From NCBI GenBank assembly GCA_947259705.1, contig CAMYNL010000007.1:44872-108871 (forward strand): a stretch of DNA of 64,000 bases, written 5' to 3'. Numbering within the stretch: position 1 is the first letter of the stretch; every line of letters begins with the position of its first letter. Below, in pieces: positions 8,402 through 16,527 of this stretch. The stretch is from an uncultured Gammaproteobacteria bacterium. Lineage in GTDB: Bacteria > Pseudomonadota > Gammaproteobacteria > Arenicellales > JAANXG01. Made by a program: the position numbers and the translations under genes. Under the pieces are notes generated by a model. That model searched no databases, was not told the origin of the DNA, and saw nothing but the letters and a program-made list of their open reading frames with translations.

Positions 8402-9028
8402 ATGCAGAATACCGCGGGGCCGGCGCTGCGGGCAGTGCCGCAATCGGGCGCCGATCCCGACGGCGGCCAGCCATCGAACATGGATGAGTTTCTGGCAAGC
8501 GCGGAGCGGCGGGCGTATCGCATCGCGTGTTACGCGCTCAAGGACCAGGAGGCCGCCCTCGACGTAGTCCAGGACGCAATGCTGAAGCTGGTGGAAAAGT
8601 ACAGCAACAAGCCGGTTACCGAATGGCCGGCGTTGTTCTTCACCATCCTCAATAACCGCATCACCGACCTGCGCCGCTGGCGACAACTGCGGGAGTCGGG
8701 GGGCAAGCTGATCTCCCTGTTCCGCGAACGTGGTGACGGCCGCGGGGAGGATGACCTGCTCGATGCGGGCTTGGGGGCGGATGCGCAGCCGGCGAACCAG
8801 CAGCCTTACGCCGCCGCGTTGGGGATCCAATTCCGCTTCCACATCGACGCCGCCCTGGCGCGATTATCGGACCGGCAGCGGAATGTGTTTCTGTTGCGGG
8901 AATGGCAGGGATTCAGCGTCGGCGATACAGCGAAGATACTGGGTTGTTCCGAGGGCAGCGTCAAGCAGCATCATTTTCGCGCGTTGCGCGCGCTGCGGGA
9001 ACAGTTAGCTGAGGTATGGGAAGCATGA
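8402..9028 (+). CDS. ECF-type RNA polymerase sigma factor
   Basis: A sigma-70 family regulator of 208 residues. Region 2 spans about 30-95 (DVVQDAMLKLVEKY, then NNRITDLRRW) and region 4 about 150-205 (LSDRQRNVFLLREW, then the helix-turn-helix GCSEGSVKQHHFRALRAL). A loosely conserved linker joins them. It starts at ATG 8402, with GAAAG just upstream; a later ATG at 8480 (MDEFLAS) would also keep both domains. The membrane protein that follows starts within its stop codon (ATGA), suggesting the module sigma, membrane partner, DUF3106. The partner may control its activity; this is inferred from arrangement. Confidence 0.86.
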   Translation: MQNTAGPALRAVPQSGADPDGGQPSNMDEFLASAERRAYRIACYALKDQEAALDVVQDAMLKLVEKYSNKPVTEWPALFFTILNNRITDLRRWRQLRESGGKLISLFRERGDGRGEDDLLDAGLGADAQPANQQPYAAALGIQFRFHIDAALARLSDRQRNVFLLREWQGFSVGDTAKILGCSEGSVKQHHFRALRALREQLAEVWEA

Positions 9029-9483
9029 CGGACATGGTATCGACTGAACAGGCTGACCGGCTGCGAGCCGGGCTGTACGACGATGAACCGGTAATCCCGC
9101 GGCAACTGCGATCAGCGATGCTGCGGACGGGACACCGAAGCCGGCAGGACGCTTGGAAACCGGTACTCGCCGAGATTGAAGCGCTGGCAGACTCCTCGAC
9201 CGCGATCAACAACCAGTTGCGGCTGCGGCGACGGCAGGTACTCAGCGGACGGTGTCGGCCCCGACCCGGGCGGCTGCCACGGCTGGCGATGGCAGCGACT
9301 GCCGGTATCGCGCTGGTCATGGCGGCGACATTCATCCGCCCGCCGGCAGATCCGCCGGCGGTGAGGTTGACCGCCGCGCCGGCAAAGGCGTGGCGTGAGG
9401 TCCCGGACCTGGCCAACAACGTGGATTTTTATCACTGGATGGAAAACCGCTCCCTGATTCCGGCGGACCAGACGGGAACGTGA
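9025..9483 (+). CDS. DUF3619-like membrane protein, possible sigma partner
   Basis: This 152-residue protein has a single membrane segment (about 94-108, LAMAATAGIALVMAA) after a basic stretch of about 95 residues, and ends in an exterior tail with NNVDFYHWMENRS. Position and topology resemble small anti-sigma-like proteins encoded after ECF sigma genes, and the sequence looks like the DUF3619 family. No zinc-binding anti-sigma motif (HxxxCxxC) is present. The start ATG 9025 overlaps the sigma stop by 4 nt, with GGGAAG upstream; ATG 9016 is an alternative. The next gene begins at the GTGA of its stop codon. Confidence 0.65.
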   Translation: MTDMVSTEQADRLRAGLYDDEPVIPRQLRSAMLRTGHRSRQDAWKPVLAEIEALADSSTAINNQLRLRRRQVLSGRCRPRPGRLPRLAMAATAGIALVMAATFIRPPADPPAVRLTAAPAKAWREVPDLANNVDFYHWMENRSLIPADQTGT

Positions 9484-9818
9484 AGCGGCCTCCGGGGGTG
9501 ACACTCGTATACCACAACATGATTTGGGCGCTCGCCGCCGGAGCGCTGTGCCTGATGTTATCGGGTGCCGTTCGCGCCGAAGCACCGACACCACAGCCGC
9601 TGCAGCCCGAGAAATGGCGCGAGCTGCCCCCGGAGCAGCGGCACGAAATGCGACAACGCTATCTGCGGAGCCTGCCTGACGCGGAACACAAGCGCCTGCG
9701 CAGCAGGGCCGAGCGCTTCAGGTCACTGCCCGAACCGCGCCAGCGTGAACTCTGCCAGGATTTCCGTGCCGAGCGAGGCTATCTGCCACCGGCGTGCCAG
9801 CAATTGCTCGAGCCCTGA
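9480..9818 (+). CDS. DUF3106 family exported protein
   Basis: A 112-residue protein. A signal peptide (MIWALAAGALCLMLSGAVRA) lies after a short extension, so ATG 9519 is a real alternative to GTG 9480. GTG 9480 gives a 4-nt GTGA overlap with the preceding gene. The mature part is highly charged and helical, with repeated pattern WRELPPEQR, RSLPDAEHK, RSLPEPRQR, the hallmark of DUF3106. Function is unknown; the family resembles small periplasmic stress proteins rich in Arg, Glu and Pro. It is the last gene of the ECF module. Confidence 0.72.
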   Translation: MKRPPGVTLVYHNMIWALAAGALCLMLSGAVRAEAPTPQPLQPEKWRELPPEQRHEMRQRYLRSLPDAEHKRLRSRAERFRSLPEPRQRELCQDFRAERGYLPPACQQLLEP

Positions 9819-9829
9819 ATCCACAAGCT

Positions 9830-11059
9830 TCAACAGATCACGTTCGACACCAGGCCATCGGCGAGCTTGGGCTCGAACCAGGTAGACTTTGGCGGCATCA
9901 CGCGTCCGGCATCCGCGACCGACATGAGGTCACCGATGGGTGTGGGAAACATAGCGAACGCCGCAGCCATCTCGCCGGAATCAACGCGGCGTTCCAGTTC
10001 GTGCAGACCGCGCCCGCCACCCACAAAGTCGATACGCGGATCGCGACGGGGATCGTGAATGCCCAGCAGCGGCTCCAGCAGCTGATGGGCAAGCAGGGCC
10101 ACGTCCAGCCGCTCCACCGGGTCGGCCAGGGTCGCGGGATCGAGCCGGCAGTGCAGGCGGTACCACGTGCCTGCCATATAAAGACCAAACTCTCCGCGCT
10201 GGTGCGGACGCACCGGCGCGGTCTCCGGCTGCACCGAAAACGACCGCTCCAGGCGGCGCATAAATTCGTCGGCGCTCATGCCGGCAAGGTCGCGCACCAC
10301 CCGATTGTAGTCAAGAATGCGTGCCTCGCTGGCAGGAAAAAGAACCACCAGAAAACGATGGGCGGGATGCAGTGGATCCTGCGCGTGGCGCGAGGCAACC
10401 CGGGCCGCGGCAGCCGATCTGTGGTGACCATCGGCGATGTAACAGACATCGAGGCTGGCGAATGCGGCCCGCACCTGCTGTATAGCTTCGTCCTCGTCCA
10501 CCCGCCACAGGCTGTGGCGTACTTCTCCCAGCGGCAGTTCGTCGAAGTCCGGACCGGCCTGCTCCGCAAGTTCCACCACTGTGGCGGTGTCGGCGCGGGC
10601 GTCGTCATAGACGCACAGCACCGGGCCGGTCTGGGCGCCTAGTGCCTCCATGTGCAGCACTCTGTCGGTTTCCTTGTCAGGTCGGGTGTGCTCGTGCCTG
10701 CGCACCAGATTGGACAGATAATCCGACACCGCGGCGGTCGCCACCAATCCCAGTTGGGTATGGCCGGGGGCGCTCATCCTGTACAGGTAGAAGCTTTCAC
10801 GCGGGTCACGCCGCAACGCGCCCTGTTCGATCATAAGCCGGAAATTCTCACCGCCCTTGTCGTAAACGGACTGGTCGTGGGGCGACACGCCGACCGGAAG
10901 GTCGATTTCGGGTTTGGAGATATGCAGGAAGCTCAGCGGCTGATCGGCAGCCACCTCGCGCGCCTCGGCCGAACTCAACACATCGTAGGGAGGAGACATC
11001 ACCTCCGCCGCCAGTTCGGGTGGCGGACGAAGACCGCGGAATGGTTCTAGATGCAACAT
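9830..11059 (-). CDS. DUF1015 family protein
   Basis: This 409-residue cytoplasmic protein shows the DUF1015 signatures LEPFRGLRP at the N-terminus, MSPPYDVLS, RRHEHTRPDKETDR (about 120-133) and YIADGHHR (about 207-214). The DGHHR motif resembles a nucleotide or metal-binding site, but no activity is established. I chose ATG 11059 because family members begin next to the PFRGLRP motif; ATG 11092 would add 11 unconserved residues. It converges on the DUF3106 gene with an 11-nt gap and is divergent from the outer-membrane protein gene. No operon partner is visible. Confidence 0.85.
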   Translation of the reverse strand: MLHLEPFRGLRPPPELAAEVMSPPYDVLSSAEAREVAADQPLSFLHISKPEIDLPVGVSPHDQSVYDKGGENFRLMIEQGALRRDPRESFYLYRMSAPGHTQLGLVATAAVSDYLSNLVRRHEHTRPDKETDRVLHMEALGAQTGPVLCVYDDARADTATVVELAEQAGPDFDELPLGEVRHSLWRVDEDEAIQQVRAAFASLDVCYIADGHHRSAAAARVASRHAQDPLHPAHRFLVVLFPASEARILDYNRVVRDLAGMSADEFMRRLERSFSVQPETAPVRPHQRGEFGLYMAGTWYRLHCRLDPATLADPVERLDVALLAHQLLEPLLGIHDPRRDPRIDFVGGGRGLHELERRVDSGEMAAAFAMFPTPIGDLMSVADAGRVMPPKSTWFEPKLADGLVSNVIC

Positions 11060-11191
11060 GTTGTGTTCATTCGATTTACACGAGCCGCGCATTCAATACG
11101 GAAACCAGACACAGGTCAAACTGCTGCGGCCGTAGGCGGGGCTGCTTGTGCTAAGGTTCACGGTTAGCGACAGTGTATGGAAGCTTTAGAT

Positions 11192-12253
11192 ATGAGGAGA
11201 AAGACTGCAAGATCCGGCGTCTGGCATGCATGCTGCTTTTGCCTTATCGCCTCGAGCGCCGCCTTCGCGGAACAGCATGAATCCGCGCGCGGAGATGACA
11301 GGTTCACCTTGACCGCGAAGCTCTGGCAGACCGGAGGCGACACCAGCTGGAACCACAATGCCTCGGCGCTGGATCCCCTGCTCGGCGACCCCAGTTCACA
11401 GCTGCGGTATCAGAACGTGGACAGCACGGTGCTGGAGATCCGCGGACGGACGCTGCTGCCGCACGGTTTCTTCGTGGAGCTGGGCGTCGGGGCCGGCAAC
11501 ATCGACGAAGGCACGCTGGTGGATGAGGACTTCCTGAGCGCTCAGGGCGCGCTGGCCTTCGGCGCCTCAGTGCCCGGCGAACATGCCTTTTCCAGCACCA
11601 TCAGCGAAATAGACGGAGACGACCTGCACTTTTTCGACCTGGTGCTGGGGCTGGAGGTGTTCCGGTCCCGCGACCATCGCAGCAACTTGAGCCTGTTCGG
11701 CAGCTATCTGGACTGGAGCGAAAGTTATCGGGCCCAGGGTGTCCTGCAGACAACCTGCACGGTTCCCAACGCACTGTGCGCCCCCGCCGGGTTTACCGGA
11801 TTTACCGGGCAGGACGTCATTGTCAACGAACTCCGCTGGCGCGCTGTGTTTCTCGGAGTCGACGGCACGCACAGCTTTACCAGCCGGTTCTCGGTCAACG
11901 CCAGGTTGAGCTTCTCGCCGTTGGCGGACCTGGACAATGAGGACGGACATCTGCTGCGGACCGACCTGCGTCAGGACCCGAGTTTCAGGATGGCAGGCAC
12001 TGGCACGGCCTACAGCGCCGACCTCAGCGCCAGTTATCGCTTTTCGTCCCGGCTGGCGGCGCACCTCGGATACCGCTATTGGAAGATGCAGGTCAACGAC
12101 GAAAGCGGCGGCTGGACCTCGTTTCCCAGAAACGGTCCGGCCTTCAGCGCCGAACTCAACCGCTTCGAAACCGAACGCCATGGATTCACCTTGGGACTGT
12201 CCTATCGATGGGGCGCGGGGGGCGACGGCGGTAACGAATCAAACGCACCATAG
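11192..12253 (+). CDS. Outer-membrane beta-barrel protein of unknown function
   Basis: A 353-residue protein with a signal peptide (basic MRRKTARS, hydrophobic ACCFCLIASSAAFA). The mature region alternates short amphipathic strands (FTLTAKLW, STVLEIRG, FVELGVGAG, FSVNARLSFSPL, AHLGYRYWKMQV, GFTLGLSYRW) with polar loops, typical of a 10-12 strand barrel. A 13-residue Gly-rich tail follows the last aromatic strand. The overall pattern recalls omptin-like or small porin barrels, but no catalytic set could be assigned. ATG 11192 is favoured over ATG 11177 because GGAAG sits 8 nt before it. It converges on htpX. Confidence 0.65.
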   Translation: MRRKTARSGVWHACCFCLIASSAAFAEQHESARGDDRFTLTAKLWQTGGDTSWNHNASALDPLLGDPSSQLRYQNVDSTVLEIRGRTLLPHGFFVELGVGAGNIDEGTLVDEDFLSAQGALAFGASVPGEHAFSSTISEIDGDDLHFFDLVLGLEVFRSRDHRSNLSLFGSYLDWSESYRAQGVLQTTCTVPNALCAPAGFTGFTGQDVIVNELRWRAVFLGVDGTHSFTSRFSVNARLSFSPLADLDNEDGHLLRTDLRQDPSFRMAGTGTAYSADLSASYRFSSRLAAHLGYRYWKMQVNDESGGWTSFPRNGPAFSAELNRFETERHGFTLGLSYRWGAGGDGGNESNAP

Positions 12254-12272
12254 CCGCCCGGCACATTAGCCG

Positions 12273-13151
12273 CTAAGCCGCCCGGCGAAGCGCTTCGATG
12301 CGCTCATCCAGCGGTGGGTGGGACATCAGCAGGCCGCGCAGCCCCTGCTTTATCCGGCCGGAGATGCCAAACGCGGCGAGCTGGTCCGGCAGATGCGGTT
12401 GCGCCACGCTGCGTTTGAGCCGCTCCAGGGCAGCGATCATCTTTTCCCTTCCCGCCAGGCGGCTGCCCCCGGCGTCGGCGCGGAACTCCCGCTGGCGGCT
12501 GAAATACATGACGATAATGGATGCCAGTATGCCAAGCAGCAACTCAGCCACGATGGTCGTGATCCAGAATGCCGGCCCATGTCCCTCCTCGTTCCGGAAG
12601 ACGACCCTGTCCACCACCTGGCCGACGACACGAGACAGAAAGATGACGAAGGTGTTGACCACCCCCTGGATGAGCGCCAGGGTCACCATGTCCCCGTTTG
12701 CCACATGGGACACTTCATGCCCGAGCACCGCCTCCGCCTCGTCCCTGCTCATGCTACGCAACAACCCGGTGCTGACCGCTACCAGGGCGGCGTCACGGCG
12801 CGCGCCGGTGGCGAAGGCATTGACATCCGGCGCATCGTAGATCGCCACCTCCGGTATGCCTATCCCTGCCGCCTGGGCCTGCCGCTGCACGGTTTCCAGC
12901 AGCCAGCGCTCACCGTCATTGACGGGCTGCTCGATTACCCTGGCGCCGGTGAAACGCTTCGCGGTCCACTTGGAAAGCGCCAGCGAGATGAAAGCCCCGC
13001 CCATCCCGAATGCCGCTGCGAAAACCAATAGGGACTGGTAGTTGAGTCCGTTCTGCTGCAGGTAGGGCTCCAGACCCAGGATGCGCATGGTCACGCTGAG
13101 CACCAGCAGAATAGATACATTGGTGGCCAGAAAGAGAAGGATTCGCTTCAT
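12273..13151 (-). CDS. htpX: Membrane zinc metalloprotease HtpX
   Basis: A 292-residue inner-membrane protease of the M48 family that degrades misfolded membrane proteins. The zinc motif HEVSH lies at about 145-149, with the third ligand in the EFRAD segment about 80 residues later. Two N-terminal helices (near 5-21 and 40-60) and two central ones (NTFVIFLS..., [19 protein letters not shown]) anchor it. ATG 13151 is chosen over an upstream open frame to 13211: it gives the typical MKRILLFL start and has GAGGAC just upstream. It is a single-gene unit, divergent from the unknown 181-residue gene. Confidence 0.95.
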   Translation of the reverse strand: MKRILLFLATNVSILLVLSVTMRILGLEPYLQQNGLNYQSLLVFAAAFGMGGAFISLALSKWTAKRFTGARVIEQPVNDGERWLLETVQRQAQAAGIGIPEVAIYDAPDVNAFATGARRDAALVAVSTGLLRSMSRDEAEAVLGHEVSHVANGDMVTLALIQGVVNTFVIFLSRVVGQVVDRVVFRNEEGHGPAFWITTIVAELLLGILASIIVMYFSRQREFRADAGGSRLAGREKMIAALERLKRSVAQPHLPDQLAAFGISGRIKQGLRGLLMSHPPLDERIEALRRAA

Positions 13152-13243
13152 GATGTCCTCGTGGCTTTGCTCCAACAGCCATAATATGTGGATCGACCAG
13201 GGCCAGTGCAAGCCGGCGGGGAAAAATTTTAGAATCGACGTTG

Positions 13244-13789
13244 ATGAAAGACAGAATCGACCAGATCCGTCAGGTGCACGCCCGATTCATCCATGCCGTG
13301 GTGCAAGCGGTGGATGATCCCGATTTGCGCATCGAACTGGAACAAGCCCTCGCAATTGCCGAAGAAAACGGCTGGACCGACGCGGTCCACGCGGTGCGCC
13401 TGATCCTCGCGGGACGGCGCGACAGCGAGATGCTGTCCGGCCTCGATGAGGAGGACCACGCCATCATCTCCGGTATCCTGGAGGGCCTGCAGAACCCGGC
13501 GAACATGCCGGATCCCGCGGCGACGGCAGACCCCTCCTTCGCGGCCCCCGGTCTCGCCGGCATGATCATGCTCGCCGCCCGCGGCGATGTGCAGGGCCTG
13601 CAGGCGATTGCACTGATGGCCGAACAAATGAATGCCGCGGGCGGAGAAATGGCGCAGGTGGCTGCGAAGTTCCGAGCCTTGATCAACGGTGAGCGCGACG
13701 CGGACCAGCTCACCGCGCGTATGAGCAACCGCAGCCGCTCCCTTATCCTGTCGATCCTCGAAGAGCTCGGAAAGCTCGACGCGCACTGA
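13244..13789 (+). CDS. Unrecognised all-helical protein
   Basis: A 181-residue protein that I do not recognise. It has no signal peptide, no membrane segment and no cysteine. It looks almost wholly helical, with Leu/Ala-rich amphipathic stretches and an internal Pro-rich linker ([15 protein letters not shown], about 85-100) separating two helical halves. ATG 13244 follows an in-frame TTG at 13241, with a poor ribosome binding site. AguA begins 35 nt after its stop, on the same strand, so the two may be co-transcribed. Base composition and codon use match the neighbours. Confidence 0.6.
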   Translation: MKDRIDQIRQVHARFIHAVVQAVDDPDLRIELEQALAIAEENGWTDAVHAVRLILAGRRDSEMLSGLDEEDHAIISGILEGLQNPANMPDPAATADPSFAAPGLAGMIMLAARGDVQGLQAIALMAEQMNAAGGEMAQVAAKFRALINGERDADQLTARMSNRSRSLILSILEELGKLDAH

Positions 13790-13823
13790 GTGGCCGCGGC
13801 GCAATGGGACCGGACCCCAGGGC

Positions 13824-14876
13824 ATGAGACGGCGCCAGCCCGCGGAGTGGGAACCGCAGCAGTGCGTGCTGCTGGCCTGGCCTCACCACGACTCGGACTG
13901 GGCCCCGCTGCTGGACGACGTCGAGGCGGAATACCTGGAACTCGTGGCGGCCATCCTGCCCAGGTCACCGGTCATGCTGTGCTGCCGCGATGAGCAACAC
14001 GCCCGGCGCGTTCGCGGCCTGGCGGAGGGGCGCGGATTCGATCTCAACCGGGTGACGCTGAGCGTCGTGCCCTATAACGACACCTGGATCCGGGACTATG
14101 GGCCCCTGTCGGTGCTTCGGAACGGCGAACCGGAACTCGTTGATTTCGCCTTCAACGGCTGGGGAGGTCGCCACCAGGCGGCGCTCGATGATCGGGTCAG
14201 CGGCGCGCTGCACCGGGCCGGCGCGTTTGGCAGCCTGCCCATGTTCCGGTGCGATCGCGTGCTCGAAGGCGGTAGCATCGACTGCGACGGGCACGGGACT
14301 CTGCTCGCCACCTCCCGCTGCGTGCTCAACACCAACCGCGGCGCGGCCGCACTGCCGGTAATCATGGAGCGCGAACTGATGACATGGCTCGGCGCCGAAC
14401 GCATACTGTGGCTGGACTGCGGCGAAATCGCCGGCGACGACACCGACGGACACATCGACATGCTGGCGCGGTTCTGCGATGAAGCGACAATTGTATTCAG
14501 CGCCTGCGAGGACGAGCGCGACGCCAATTTTGGACCCCTTCGGCAGATGCACCAGCAATTGAGCGAATTCCGCAGGGCCGACGGTGGAGTGTACCGGCTG
14601 GTGGCCCTGCCTCTGCCGCGGCCGCTCCGTGCTCCCGGGGGCCAACGGCTGCCGGCGAGCTATGCCAATTTCCTCATCGTCAATGGCGCGGTCATCGTAC
14701 CCACCTACGCAGACCCGGGCGACGAGCGAGCCCTTGACATACTCAGGCAGTGTTTTCCCCGTTACGACGTATTCGCAACAAGGGCCAGGGCACTGATCAG
14801 CCAGGGCGGCGGTGTGCACTGCGCTACCATGCAGCTGGCCGCGCGGCCGAAACCCGGAACACAGGAAACTTCATGA
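13824..14876 (+). CDS. aguA: Agmatine deiminase
   Basis: This 350-residue enzyme hydrolyses agmatine to N-carbamoylputrescine and ammonia. Family motifs are all present: NDTWIRDYGP (about 85-94), FNGWGG, LEGGSID (about 147-153), DDTDGHIDML (about 205-214) and GGGVHC with nucleophile Cys333. It is a member of the guanidino-group modifying (peptidyl-arginine deiminase) superfamily. ATG 13824 has a nearby AGGG. Its stop overlaps the start of the next gene as ATGA, so both steps of the agmatine route to putrescine are translationally coupled. Confidence 0.95.
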   Translation: MRRRQPAEWEPQQCVLLAWPHHDSDWAPLLDDVEAEYLELVAAILPRSPVMLCCRDEQHARRVRGLAEGRGFDLNRVTLSVVPYNDTWIRDYGPLSVLRNGEPELVDFAFNGWGGRHQAALDDRVSGALHRAGAFGSLPMFRCDRVLEGGSIDCDGHGTLLATSRCVLNTNRGAAALPVIMERELMTWLGAERILWLDCGEIAGDDTDGHIDMLARFCDEATIVFSACEDERDANFGPLRQMHQQLSEFRRADGGVYRLVALPLPRPLRAPGGQRLPASYANFLIVNGAVIVPTYADPGDERALDILRQCFPRYDVFATRARALISQGGGVHCATMQLAARPKPGTQETS

Positions 14877-15769
14877 ACGACATGCTGAGACTCGCGATGG
14901 TGCAATGCCCCTGCGGCGATGACGCCGGCGGCAATCCCGAACGCGTCGCGGCGGCCATTCATGGCGCGGCGGCCCGCGGCGCCGACCTGGTGCTGCTGCC
15001 GGAACTGCACAACGGTCCCTATTTCTGCCAGACAGCGGACACAGAGCAGTTCGCTCTCGCCGAGCCGGTGCCGGGCCCCACCACCGAGCGCTTAGGCAGA
15101 CTTGCCGCGAGCACCAGCATGGTCATCATCGGTTCCGTCTTCGAGCGCCGCATGGCCGGTATCTATCACAACACCGCGGTGGTGCTGGAGCGAAGCGGGA
15201 ACCTCGCCGGCTGCTATCGCAAGATGCACATTCCCGACGACCCCGGCTACCACGAGAAGTTCTACTTCACGCCGGGCGACCAGGGCTTCCGCCCCATAGA
15301 CACCTCCGTGGGAAGACTCGGTGTCATGGTGTGCTGGGACCAGTGGTTCCCGGAGGCGGCCCGCATCATGTCGCTTGCAGGCGCCGAACTGCTGCTCTAT
15401 CCGACCGCCATCGGCTATGCCCCGGAGGACGACGAGGCGGAGCAAGGCCGGCAGCTGAACAGCTGGGTCACGATCCAGCGCGCCCATGCCATCGCCAATG
15501 GGCTCCCGGTGGCCGCCTGCAACCGCGTGGGGCATGAGGCGCATCCCGGGGGCCACACTCGCATCGAATTCTGGGGCAACAGTTTCGTGTGCGGTCCGCA
15601 GGGCGACATGCTGTGGCGCGCTGACGGCAGCAACGCCGTCACCGAGGTGGTGGAGGTCGACCGCTGCCGCAGCGAACGGGTCCGCAGCCTGTGGCCGTTT
15701 CTTCGCGACCGCCGGGTGGATGCCTATGCGGAAGTCCTGCAGCGGGTGGTGGACGAGCATGATTACTGA
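14873..15769 (+). CDS. aguB: N-carbamoylputrescine amidase
   Basis: A 298-residue nitrilase-superfamily enzyme that cleaves N-carbamoylputrescine to putrescine, CO2 and ammonia. The catalytic triad is visible as Glu44 (LLPELH), Lys117 (YRKMHIPDD) and Cys154 (VMVCWDQWFPE). Length and motifs fit AguB rather than other nitrilases, and the 4-nt ATGA overlap with aguA supports this. A longer open frame from 14750 lies inside aguA and is not needed. No polyamine transporter or arginine decarboxylase lies beside it. Confidence 0.95.
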   Translation: MNDMLRLAMVQCPCGDDAGGNPERVAAAIHGAAARGADLVLLPELHNGPYFCQTADTEQFALAEPVPGPTTERLGRLAASTSMVIIGSVFERRMAGIYHNTAVVLERSGNLAGCYRKMHIPDDPGYHEKFYFTPGDQGFRPIDTSVGRLGVMVCWDQWFPEAARIMSLAGAELLLYPTAIGYAPEDDEAEQGRQLNSWVTIQRAHAIANGLPVAACNRVGHEAHPGGHTRIEFWGNSFVCGPQGDMLWRADGSNAVTEVVEVDRCRSERVRSLWPFLRDRRVDAYAEVLQRVVDEHDY

Positions 15770-15837
15770 GAATACAGGGCGCGCCCTGGCCGCTGTCGGG
15801 TAATGAAATCGTCAGCATACCGCCACTGCCAGACGAG

Positions 15838-15864
15838 CCCGGCACCCGCGGGGTCCATGCCGGG
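15838..15864. repeat. Inverted repeat between aguB and tag
   Basis: CCCGGC and GCCGGG (6-bp stem) flank a 15-nt loop. It has no T-run. A separate 14-bp palindrome CAGGGCGCGCCCTG sits just after the aguB stop at 15775-15788. Either could weaken read-through into tag, but neither looks like a standard terminator. Confidence 0.4.
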
Positions 15865-15908
15865 GGCGACAAGGTGGCTCATCGTGCAAGTCTCGCTCCC
15901 AGATATCT

Positions 15909-16520
15909 ATGGTTCGGCCTGACGTTAACGGCGCGGGGCCAGCGCAAGCACCACGGCGCTGCGCCTGGGCGGCGTGCGGCGCGATGGAGATCACCTATCA
16001 TGACCACGAGTGGGGCGTACCCGTGCACGACGATCGTGTGCTGTTCGAGTTCCTGCTGCTGGAGGGCGCCCAGGCCGGGCTGAGCTGGTCCACCATACTC
16101 AGGAAACGGGATGCGTATCGGGCGGCGTTCAGCGGTTTCGACCCCGAGGCGGTAGCCGCTTACGGCGAACACGAGGCCGCTTCACTGCTGGAAAACCCGG
16201 GCATCGTGCGCAACCGGCTGAAGATTGATTCCGCGATCCGCAACGCGCGTGCATTTCTGCGGGTACGCGTGGAACGGGGCAGCTTCGCTGACTACCTGTG
16301 GCACTTCGTAGACGGCGAGCCGGTCCGGAACCGCTGGCGGTCGGCGCGCCGGGTGCCGGCGTCCACGCCGTTGTCGGACCGCGTCAGCAGGGACCTGAAG
16401 CGCCGCGGCTTCAACTTCGTCGGCACCACCATCTGCTATGCCTACCTGCAGGCCGTGGGCGTGGTCAATGACCACACCACGGACTGTTTCCGCCACGCCC
16501 AGGTCTGCGTGCTGCGCTGA
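15909..16520 (+). CDS. tag: DNA-3-methyladenine glycosylase I
   Basis: A 203-residue base-excision repair enzyme that removes 3-methyladenine from alkylated DNA. The zinc ligands of the Tag family are present: Cys18 (RCAW), His31 (YHDHEWGVP), His189 and Cys193 (VNDHTTDC). The substrate pocket motif LEGAQAGLSW (about 51-60) includes the conserved Glu52. The start ATG 15909 puts about 15 residues before the first zinc Cys, slightly longer than usual. It is a lone gene that converges on the CoA-transferase operon. Confidence 0.94.
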   Translation: MVRPDVNGAGPAQAPRRCAWAACGAMEITYHDHEWGVPVHDDRVLFEFLLLEGAQAGLSWSTILRKRDAYRAAFSGFDPEAVAAYGEHEAASLLENPGIVRNRLKIDSAIRNARAFLRVRVERGSFADYLWHFVDGEPVRNRWRSARRVPASTPLSDRVSRDLKRRGFNFVGTTICYAYLQAVGVVNDHTTDCFRHAQVCVLR

Positions 16521-16527
16521 TCCCCTC

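Noticed and set aside
12252..12285. Repeated AGCCGCCCGGC at the end of htpX and the outer-membrane protein gene
   Set aside because: Only two copies, one inside the htpX C-terminal codons; likely chance in GC-rich DNA.
13151..13211. Extended N-terminus of HtpX (20 more residues, [20 protein letters not shown])
   Set aside because: HtpX proteins start MKR..LF; a good ribosome binding site precedes ATG 13151.
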